Part shown: positions 1 to 5,344 of the stretch, in pieces
Numbering within the stretch: position 1 is the first letter of the stretch
Layout: every line of letters starts with the position of its first letter
Source of the DNA: Clostridium sp. CAG:448
GTDB lineage: Bacteria; Bacillota; Clostridia; Oscillospirales; CAG-272
Reading direction: 5' to 3'
NCBI GenBank assembly: GCA_000433415.1
Contig: FR890536.1
Span: forward strand, 5,833 to 15,727
DNA length: 9,895 bases
Position numbers and translations under genes: made by a program
Notes under the pieces: generated by a model
What the model was told of the DNA's origin: nothing
What the model saw: the letters and a program-made list of their open reading frames with translations, nothing else
Database searches by the model: none

Positions 1-674
1 GCCCGCCCGCGCCCGCCGCGGACAGTCTTTCCGATGTAGCGGCGACGGGCGCGGTTTTGCTCGGAACGCTGTTTTCCCGCTTCACGGGCTTGCGCACGGA
101 CGCATGGTTCGGACTGGCGGTGTCGGTACTGATTATGATCGGCGGGCTGCGCATTCTGAATGAGAACAAAAATGCGATTCTCGGACGGGCGCCTGATGCG
201 GCAACGGTGCAGCAGATCCGTGCCATTATGCTTCGTACTCCCGGAATTTTGGGGGTGCATGATATTGTGGTGCACAATTACGGCCCCGGCTATTCCGTGG
301 TGACGCTGCATGCGGAGGTCGACGGCAGGGAGTCGGTTGTGGTTGCACACGATGCGGTAGACAGCGCGGAACGGGCGCTTTTGCATGAGATGGGCGTGCA
401 TGCTACCATTCACATGGATCCGGTTGCTCCGGATGACCGGCAGAATGCCGCACTGCAGGAACGCGTTTCTGCGATCCTCCATGGCATTGATCCGCGGATC
501 GGGATGCATGACTTCCGTTGTGTTTCGTGCAACGGCGCATATAAACTGATTTTTGATGTTGCGGTACCGTATGAGTTGAAATATTCGGATGCACAGCTCC
601 GTGATCTGATCGGTTATCGGATTCGGGAAATTGATCCGTCCGACGTGGCAGTAATTACGGTAGATCGTGTGTGA
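1..674 (+). CDS. Cation diffusion facilitator (CDF) family transporter, C-terminal part (5' end outside window)
   Basis: This is the C-terminal part of a proton-coupled divalent metal efflux pump of the inner membrane. The frame (first full codon at 3) is open to the left edge, so the TTG at 57 is an internal Leu codon and not the start. Residues 7-11 of the visible part read DSLSD, the DxxxD metal-site motif of transmembrane helix 5. Helix 6 follows at about residues 33-53 (WFGLAVSVLIMIGG), then a cytoplasmic ferredoxin-like dimerisation domain (GVHDIVVHNYGPG). A second similar half starts at MHDFRCVSCNG and ends AVITVDRV, as seen in the longer CDF proteins of Clostridia. In the family, DxxxD in helix 5 rather than HxxxD goes with Mn2+ (or Fe2+) rather than Zn2+; the specificity here is inference because helix 2 is missing. 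The stop is 20 bases before the next ATG, suggesting co-transcription with the broken gene downstream. Confidence 0.88.
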   Translation, partial: PPAPAADSLSDVAATGAVLLGTLFSRFTGLRTDAWFGLAVSVLIMIGGLRILNENKNAILGRAPDAATVQQIRAIMLRTPGILGVHDIVVHNYGPGYSVVTLHAEVDGRESVVVAHDAVDSAERALLHEMGVHATIHMDPVAPDDRQNAALQERVSAILHGIDPRIGMHDFRCVSCNGAYKLIFDVAVPYELKYSDAQLRDLIGYRIREIDPSDVAVITVDRV

Positions 675-694
675 AGATAAGGAAGGAGAACCTT

Positions 695-1781
695 ATGGCG
701 CAGAACGGAATGTTGGATCTGCGTATGATGCTGGACAATTCCGTGCATCGTTTCGGCAGTCGCCCTGCGTTTATGCAGAAGGTGGACAAAAAATATATTT
801 CCTATAGCTACCGTCGGTTCCGGCGCGATGTCTTTGCGCTGGGGGAGGCACTGTGTGCGGACGGCGGACTGACCGGGCGAACGGTGATGCTTGCCGGTGA
901 GAGCTGTTATCGGTTCGCAGTGGTCGGGATGACGGTTCTTTGCGGCGGGGGTCAGCTTCTGCCTGCAGACGGAACGCTCCCTGCGCAGACGCTTGCGAAG
1001 GTGGCGGAGCAAAACGGAGCCACGGTATTGTTTTGTACGGCGGCGGTCAAACGGGAGCTGATTTTAAGCGGAACTACGTTGCGCTGTTTTTCCTTTGAGG
1101 ATGTTCCGACCATGATCGCAGACGGGATGGAACTGATCGCTGCCGGCGGGCGGTCATATGCGGATGTGACCATTGACCCGGAAGCGCCCGCAGTACGCTT
1201 TTTGCTTCCGGAGAAGAGCGGCGGGTATCGCCTGATCGTCCGTACACAGCGGGCAATTCTTTCGGAAACGGAAAACATGTCCCACATGCTGCAGATCGGC
1301 GCGGAGGATGTTTTTCTGAATGTTTTACCGCTGTTCCGTATGGATTCGCTGATACGCGGACTGTTGTTCCCGCTTTGCCGCGGTGCGTGTGTTGCGTTTG
1401 CGGAAGGACTGTATGTGGTCCTGAAAAATCTGCGGGAGGTGCGACCGACCGCGATCGTCTGTGTACCGCACTTTCTGTGTACCGCACTTTCTGAAAGCGC
1501 TGTATGATAGGTTATTTGTCTATGCGTGCAAACAGAAAGGACAGACGTATACCAGACGCATTCTGGCAATCACGGACCGTATTTATCCTCCGCATCTGCG
1601 GATGCTGGTAAAGCGGCATGTTTTTGGAGAAGTGCATGCCTGTGTGGGTGGTAGATTGCGTTTTTTGATCTGCGTGGGAATGCCTGCCGATCCGTCTGTT
1701 TCACACGGACTTTGGGCGTTCGGCTTACCGGTTGTGTACGGATGCGGAGCCGGAAGGGCACTCCCCGAAAAACGGCTTTAA
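695..1781 (+). pseudogene. Degraded acyl-CoA synthetase-like (AMP-binding) gene, frameshifted and truncated
   Basis: This is the remnant of an adenylate-forming enzyme of the long-chain acyl-CoA synthetase type. I chose ATG 695 because GGAAGGAG (681-688) lies 6 bases upstream; GTG 671 overlaps the CDF stop and sits before that site. The first frame runs to a TGA at 1505-1507 and ends PTAIVCVPHFL then CTALSESAV. A 16-bp tandem duplication at 1460-1491 shifts the frame. Removing one copy restores VPHFLKALYDRLFVYACK and continues to a TAA at 1779-1781, through VGGRLRFLICVGMPADPSV, which matches the family's GGRLRFLISGGAPLDPEV-like region. The restored product is only about 356 residues against 500-650 in the family: the C-terminal part, with the later adenylation motifs, is absent. 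The ATP-binding loop (TSGTTG in active enzymes) is also unrecognisable, reading LPEKSGGYRL near 1203-1232. It was probably catalytically impaired before the frameshift. It might instead encode a non-enzymatic paralogue. Confidence 0.8.
1460..1491 (+). repeat. 16-bp perfect tandem duplication inside the pseudogene
   Basis: The unit TGTGTACCGCACTTTC occurs twice back to back (1460-1475 and 1476-1491); the period-16 match extends from 1458 to 1493. Because 16 is not a multiple of 3, it shifts the reading frame of the acyl-CoA synthetase-like gene and leads to a stop at 1505-1507. Deleting one unit joins two frames that both match the protein family, so the duplication is the likely frameshift cause. 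Confidence 0.93.
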
Positions 1782-1833
1782 TTCTTAAATAGGAATTTTT
1801 CAAAAACAATCGCATTTTGCTTTTTCAAAATAA

Positions 1834-1847
1834 TTCCGAATTCGGAA
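1834..1847. promoter_or_regulatory. 14-bp perfect palindrome upstream of recA promoter, candidate operator
   Basis: TTCCGAATTCGGAA is a perfect inverted repeat centred about 26 bp upstream of the -35 box of the recA promoter. recA is classically controlled by LexA, but the known Bacillus-type SOS box is CGAAC-N4-GTTCG, which this does not match. The position and symmetry fit a dimeric regulator binding site, yet no regulator can be named from the sequence. Confidence 0.4.
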
Positions 1848-1866
1848 CAAAAATAGAAAAATCCTC

Positions 1867-1895
1867 TTGACAAATGAGAAAAGAATGTGTATAAT
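1867..1895 (+). promoter_or_regulatory. Consensus sigma-A promoter of recA
   Basis: A perfect -35 hexamer TTGACA (1867-1872) and a perfect -10 hexamer TATAAT (1890-1895) are separated by exactly 17 bp, the optimal arrangement for the housekeeping sigma factor. The expected start site is near 1902. So strong a basal promoter implies either high constitutive recA expression or tight repression by an overlapping or nearby operator. It probably drives recA, recX and murQ together. Confidence 0.92.
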
Positions 1896-1927
1896 AGGGG
1901 AAAATGAAGAACGCTTCCTGCGGGGGC

Positions 1928-1935
1928 GGAAAGGA
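1928..1935 (+). promoter_or_regulatory. Ribosome binding site deciding the recA start
   Basis: GGAAAGGA ends 7 bases before ATG 1943. The longer in-frame ATG at 1904 has no such site and falls only 8 bases after the -10 box, practically at the expected transcription start, so 1943 is preferred. Confidence 0.8.
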
Positions 1936-1942
1936 TAAAGAA

Positions 1943-3082
1943 ATGGCACAGAAGGCACAAAAGAAACCAACAGAGGCACAGATTGATCTGGACAGAGAGG
2001 CTAAAAAGAGAGCGATTTCCACGGCGATGTCACAGATTGAGCGGTCATACGGCGCAGGCTCCATTATGAAGCTGGGAGAGAACACGCATATGGAAGTCCA
2101 GGCGGTACATACAGGGTCGCTTTCCCTGGACATGGCACTTGGTATCGGCGGTGTGCCGAAGGGCAGAATTATTGAAATTTTTGGTCCTGAATCCTCCGGT
2201 AAGACGACACTGGCGCTTCATATCATTGCGGAGGTGCAAAAGACCGGTGGAGATGCTGCATTCATCGATGCCGAGCACGCATTGGATCCGGTTTATGCAA
2301 AGGCATTGGGGGTAGACATCAACAATCTCCTTGTTTCTCAGCCGGACTGCGGAGAAGATGCATTATCGATTACGGAATCGCTGGTGCGTTCCGGCGCGAT
2401 TGATTGCGTCGTGGTGGACTCTGTCGCCGCACTTGTGCCGCGGCAGGAAATCGACGGGGATATGGGTGCTGCACAAATGGGAATGCAGGCGCGCCTGATG
2501 TCTCAGGCAATGCGTAAACTGTCTGCCGTAATCAGCAAAAGCAATTGCGTCGTTATTTTCATCAACCAGTTGCGCGAAAAAGTGGGAATTTCTTACGGAA
2601 ATCCTGAAACAACCCCCGGCGGTCGTGCGCTGAAGTTTTATGCATCTGTACGAATCGACATCCGCAGAACTGAACAACTGAAAAACGGGGCGGATATTTA
2701 CGGAAACCGCGTCAAGTGCAAGATTGTAAAAAATAAGGTAGCACCTCCTTTCCGTGTAGCAGAATTCGATATTCTGTACGGAAAAGGCATCTCACTTTCC
2801 AGTGAGGTATTGGATTTTGCCATTAAATTTGATATTATCAAAAAGAGCGGTTCGTGGTTTTCCTACAATGGGGAACGGATCGGTCAGGGCAAGGACAATG
2901 TGCGGAAGCTGATTGAGAGCAATCCGGAGATGCTCGCGGAATTGGAAGAAAAGGTGCGTGCATTGCTCAGTAATCCACAACTGAAGGGGCAAGAGTCCTT
3001 GGAATTTGAACTTGCGGACGATGAAAATGCGGCAGATGATGATTTTGATATCCGGCTGATGAAATTGGAGGATGACGAGTAA
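1943..3082 (+). CDS. recA: RecA recombinase
   Basis: RecA is an ATP-dependent strand-exchange protein that forms filaments on single-stranded DNA, drives homologous recombination repair and triggers LexA autocleavage in the SOS response. The 379-residue product has a basic N-terminal helix, Walker A GPESSGKT at 81-88, the catalytic Glu in FIDAEHALDP (E111), Walker B VVVDS at 156-160, and the DNA-binding loop L2 region FINQLREKVGISYGNPETTP from 206. The segment GGRALKFYASVRIDIRR follows, and the tail is strongly acidic (ADDENAADDDFD and LEDDE). Length and all key residues are normal. The start at 1943 rests on the ribosome binding site; an upstream in-frame ATG at 1904 would add 13 atypical residues. 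It is the first gene of a likely recA-recX-murQ operon behind a consensus promoter; recX begins 1 base after its stop. Confidence 0.98.
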   Translation: MAQKAQKKPTEAQIDLDREAKKRAISTAMSQIERSYGAGSIMKLGENTHMEVQAVHTGSLSLDMALGIGGVPKGRIIEIFGPESSGKTTLALHIIAEVQKTGGDAAFIDAEHALDPVYAKALGVDINNLLVSQPDCGEDALSITESLVRSGAIDCVVVDSVAALVPRQEIDGDMGAAQMGMQARLMSQAMRKLSAVISKSNCVVIFINQLREKVGISYGNPETTPGGRALKFYASVRIDIRRTEQLKNGADIYGNRVKCKIVKNKVAPPFRVAEFDILYGKGISLSSEVLDFAIKFDIIKKSGSWFSYNGERIGQGKDNVRKLIESNPEMLAELEEKVRALLSNPQLKGQESLEFELADDENAADDDFDIRLMKLEDDE

Positions 3083-3083
3083 G

Positions 3084-3737
3084 ATGGCGGATGGCTTAAC
3101 CGTGTCGGTCGAGCGTGTGGAGGCGGTTGGCGCAGAAGCGATCCTTTTGCATTTGCTTTTGACGGACGGAGAACATGAGGAGCACCGGACATGTACCGTT
3201 TTGCCTGAGATTTATGCGGCGCAGAGCTTTTCCGTCGGACCGATCAGTCGGGAAGATTATCGGGTCATTTTGCGGGCGGAAGAATTGAGTACCGCAATCA
3301 AAAAGGGTATGCAAATGCTTGCTTTCTCCGACGCTTCCTTTGCGGGAATTGTCAGAAAGCTGATGCAGAAGGGAACGGACGAAAAAACGGCGCGTTCCGC
3401 TGCCCGTTACCTGCGCGCAAAGGGCTATATCCGTGAGCAGGATGCCGTCCTGCGTGCGGCGGATGAATGCCTGCGCAAACTATGGGGACCACAGCGTATC
3501 CTTGCAAAGCTTTACCGTGACGGATACGATGATGACGCACTGTATACCGCAAAGGCGTATATAGAAGAAATGGATCTGGTCGTGAATTGTGTCTCTTTGA
3601 TCCGGAAAAAGACGCCTTCCGTGCCTGAGGACAGGGAATTGCGCCGCAAGTTGTGCGCCTCTCTTCTTCGGTTCGGGTATTCACAGACCCAGATTACCGA
3701 AGCATTCCGCCGCCTGTCGCAGGAAACGGAAATATAG
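3084..3737 (+). CDS. recX: RecX regulatory protein
   Basis: RecX binds RecA filaments and modulates them, usually by blocking filament growth and RecA activities. The 217-residue product has an N-terminal beta-rich part (TVSVERVEAVGAEAILLHLLL) and then repeated three-helix units typical of RecX: LAFSDASFAGIVRKLMQKG, AARYLRAKGYIREQDAV, LRKLWGPQRILAKLYRDGY and a C-terminal LCASLLRFGYSQTQITEAF. I chose ATG 3084: GGAGG (3067-3071) is 12 bases upstream, whereas the alternative ATG 3072, which would overlap recA by 11 bases, abuts that site with no spacing. The gene follows the recA stop by one base, so translation is probably coupled and its level tied to RecA. This recA-recX order is conserved in many bacteria. 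Confidence 0.93.
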   Translation: MADGLTVSVERVEAVGAEAILLHLLLTDGEHEEHRTCTVLPEIYAAQSFSVGPISREDYRVILRAEELSTAIKKGMQMLAFSDASFAGIVRKLMQKGTDEKTARSAARYLRAKGYIREQDAVLRAADECLRKLWGPQRILAKLYRDGYDDDALYTAKAYIEEMDLVVNCVSLIRKKTPSVPEDRELRRKLCASLLRFGYSQTQITEAFRRLSQETEI

Positions 3738-3782
3738 CTTTCGCATTGCGATGCGGACGATCAAACGAAAAGGAATAAAAGT

Positions 3783-4622
3783 ATGGTAAAACGGGATGAT
3801 TATGAGGAGCTGAAGACCGAGGGACGGAATACGCGGACGATGGGTCTGGACCGGATGAGCACCTTGGAAATGATGCGCGTGATGAACGACGAAAACAAGG
3901 TGGTTGCAGCGGCGGTAGAAACACATCTCCCGCAGATTGCGCAGGCGGTTGACCGGATTGCGGCGGCATTGGAGAACGGCGGGCATCTGATTTATGTCGG
4001 TGCCGGAACATCCGGTCGGTTGGGCGTGGTGGATGCCTCCGAATGTCCGCCGACCTTTGGCGTGGATGAAAGGCTTGTCCGCGGGCTGATTGCCGGCGGA
4101 AGAGGTGCCATGTTCAGCGCCGTGGAAGGAGCGGAGGATGACCCGGAAGCCGGTGCGGCGGATTTGCATGCAGACGGTGTCTGTGCAGGCGATGTTGTTG
4201 TTGGGCTGTCCGCCTCCGGGGGGGCTCCTTACGTGTTGGGCGCTTTGCGGGAGGCAAAAAAGATCGGTGCAGTACCGATCGGCATTACCTGTAACCCCGA
4301 CAGCAGGATGGCACCCTTGTGTGAGATTGTAATCGCGCCGTACGTGGGACCCGAGGTGATACAGGGGTCTTCGCGCCTGAAAGCGGGGACGGCACAGAAA
4401 ATGGTGCTGAATATGCTCTCCACCGGTGCAATGGTACGCACCGGCAAGGTTGTGGGGAATCTGATGATCAATCTCAAACCGACCAATGATAAACTGCGCT
4501 CACGGTGCATCCGGATTCTGTGCGAACTTGGGGGATGCTCTGCCGAGGTTGCCGCAGAGCTCATTGACCGTTACCGGGATATTCCGGCAGCACTGGAGGC
4601 ACTGAGAGGCGAAAAAAAGTAA
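3783..4622 (+). CDS. murQ: N-acetylmuramic acid 6-phosphate etherase
   Basis: MurQ cleaves the D-lactyl ether of MurNAc-6-phosphate to give GlcNAc-6-phosphate and D-lactate, a cytoplasmic step of cell-wall sugar recycling. The 279-residue protein carries the SIS sugar-phosphate fold: TEGRNTRTMGLDRMSTLEM near the N-terminus, LIYVGAGTSGRLGVVDASEC at 69-88, and EGAEDDPEAG. E87 and E118 stand in the places of E. coli Glu83 and Glu114, the acid/base pair. ASGGAPYVLGAL and the family signature SSRLKAGTAQKMVLNMLSTG (196-215) follow. The C-terminus stops at ALEALRGEKK, about 20 residues shorter than E. coli MurQ, whose tail ends in a GGFIRQVL-like helix. AAAAGGA (3768-3774) is 8 bases before the ATG. 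It lies 45 bases after recX and is followed by a terminator. No PTS or MurR gene is nearby, so the sugar-uptake partners must be elsewhere. Confidence 0.96.
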   Translation: MVKRDDYEELKTEGRNTRTMGLDRMSTLEMMRVMNDENKVVAAAVETHLPQIAQAVDRIAAALENGGHLIYVGAGTSGRLGVVDASECPPTFGVDERLVRGLIAGGRGAMFSAVEGAEDDPEAGAADLHADGVCAGDVVVGLSASGGAPYVLGALREAKKIGAVPIGITCNPDSRMAPLCEIVIAPYVGPEVIQGSSRLKAGTAQKMVLNMLSTGAMVRTGKVVGNLMINLKPTNDKLRSRCIRILCELGGCSAEVAAELIDRYRDIPAALEALRGEKK

Positions 4623-4702
4623 TCCTGCCGGTATTTTCGGGCGGAAAAAGCGCAGAATCGTTTTCTTTGTGTTCTGAGCGGAGAAGTAGATTTGGATATT
4701 AT

Positions 4703-4730
4703 CCCGGAAGGCGTATGTCTTCCGGGTTTT
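4703..4730 (+). terminator. Intrinsic terminator after murQ
   Basis: CCCGGAAG (4703-4710) pairs perfectly with CTTCCGGG (4719-4726) across an 8-nt loop, followed directly by TTTT (4727-4730). It lies 80 bases after the murQ stop and should end the recA-recX-murQ transcript. On the minus strand the stem is followed by ATAATATCC, so it is expected to work mainly in the plus direction. Confidence 0.85.
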
Positions 4731-4784
4731 GTCTGTCTTGCGGAAATTCCGGCTCCAGGATAATTGTCCTCCCAAGTACAGGAA

Positions 4785-4812
4785 TCCCACCGCAGTTTGC
4801 TCTACGGTGGGA
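4785..4812 (-). terminator. Candidate terminator of the mutS2-uvrB operon
   Basis: TCCCACCG (4785-4792) and CGGTGGGA (4805-4812) form a perfect 8-bp stem with a 12-nt loop. It lies 31 bases downstream of the membrane-protein stop on the minus strand, where a terminator is expected, but the following bases (TTCCTGT) are a poor U-tract. It could equally be a transcript-stabilising or two-way hairpin. Confidence 0.42.
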
Positions 4813-4843
4813 CTCTTTGACTGTGTATTTGCGTGCGCAGAAT

Positions 4844-5341
4844 TTATTTTCCGACCGCCAGTTCACGGCGCAGCCGATCAATCTGCTTTTGCGTGATGCG
4901 GTCCATTTTTCTGTAACGGTTGCGACCGTCCGCAAGGCGGAATTCCAACAGTACCTTTTTGTAAACGCGGCTGTTTTCTTCCAGTTCTTTTTTCTCTCTG
5001 TCGCACAGGTGGATCCGGTAGAGATCTTTGCGATAGAAGATTTCATATCCGCCGTTTTCGTCTTTCCCGACGCAGACCGTTCCGCCTTCGCGCACTTCGA
5101 TTCCTTCGCGCAGCAGCATGAGAATTTCAAAAACAGTCAGAATATAGAGCAGACCGAAGATGGGGGCAACGATGCTGACAGGCGCGGATTTGATCATTTC
5201 CGTGGTAAATGCGACCGCGCACAGTGCGGTTTCCAATACCAATATACCGATCATGCGCCATAGGTTGAATTGACTGACCAGTGCAATGTGGCGCTTCTTA
5301 TCCGGGTTTTTGCCCTTTTTCGGTTTGTTTGCTTTTTTCAT
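4844..5341 (-). CDS. Small two-pass membrane protein with cytoplasmic PH-like tail, function unknown
   Basis: I do not recognise this 165-residue protein by name. It has a very basic N-terminus (MKKANKPKKGKNPDKKRH), two hydrophobic helices at about 28-46 (LWRMIGILVLETALCAVAF) and 53-77 (APVSIVAPIFGLLYILTVFEI), then a hydrophilic C-terminal domain of about 85 residues. That domain alternates short beta-like strands (YEIFYRKDLYRIHL, KKVLLEFRLADGRNRY) and ends in a basic helix (QKQIDRLRREL). The layout resembles bacterial PH-like domain membrane proteins, which is a fold guess only. Positive-inside reasoning puts both ends in the cytoplasm. The ATG lies 3 bases after the uvrB stop, with AAAGGA (5348-5353) inside the last uvrB codons, so it is very probably translated from the mutS2-uvrB transcript. 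Nothing in the protein itself points to DNA repair. Confidence 0.82.
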   Translation of the reverse strand: MKKANKPKKGKNPDKKRHIALVSQFNLWRMIGILVLETALCAVAFTTEMIKSAPVSIVAPIFGLLYILTVFEILMLLREGIEVREGGTVCVGKDENGGYEIFYRKDLYRIHLCDREKKELEENSRVYKKVLLEFRLADGRNRYRKMDRITQKQIDRLRRELAVGK

Positions 5342-5344
5342 TGT

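Larger units (their letters stand above)
1782..1942 (+). promoter_or_regulatory. AT-rich recA upstream region and short leader
   Basis: This gene-free stretch is much richer in A and T than its surroundings. It contains a weak inverted repeat just after the pseudogene stop (AATTC at 1780-1784 with GAATT at 1793-1797, followed by Ts), two copies of TTTTTCAAAA (1796-1805 and 1821-1830), a 14-bp palindrome (1834-1847) and the recA promoter (1867-1895). From the promoter, transcription should start near 1902, giving a leader of only about 40 nt before the recA ATG. The AT-rich tracts could act as an UP-like element; that is inference. Confidence 0.6.
4623..4843. other. Convergent intergenic region with several inverted repeats
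   Basis: This 221-bp gap separates murQ (+) from the minus-strand membrane-protein gene. Besides the strong terminator at 4703-4730 it contains CGGAA-A-TTCCG (4741-4751), the near-palindrome AGGATAATTGTCCT (4757-4770) and an 8-bp stem at 4785-4812. I see no convincing gene in it; longer reading frames that cross it are antisense to the membrane-protein gene. Confidence 0.6.

Noticed and set aside
952..1569. Long minus-strand frames antisense to the acyl-CoA synthetase remnant
   Set aside because: Composition is low-complexity Arg/Ser/Thr as expected for antisense of GC-rich coding sequence, with no family match; the plus-strand frames match a known family.
1780..1800. AATTC/GAATT inverted repeat followed by Ts after the pseudogene as a terminator
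   Set aside because: Only a 5-bp AT-rich stem, too weak to call an intrinsic terminator.
1778..2133. Minus-strand open frames over the recA promoter and recA start
   Set aside because: They run antisense through the consensus promoter and recA; no ribosome binding site or family resemblance.
3742..3755. CGCAT-TGCG-ATGCG hairpin between recX and murQ
   Set aside because: A 5-bp stem without a U-tract; too small to support a terminator or regulatory element.
4667..5263. 198-codon plus-strand open frame across the convergent spacer and membrane-protein gene
   Set aside because: It is antisense to a gene with a good ribosome binding site and membrane-protein composition, runs through the terminator hairpin, and has no recognisable protein features.
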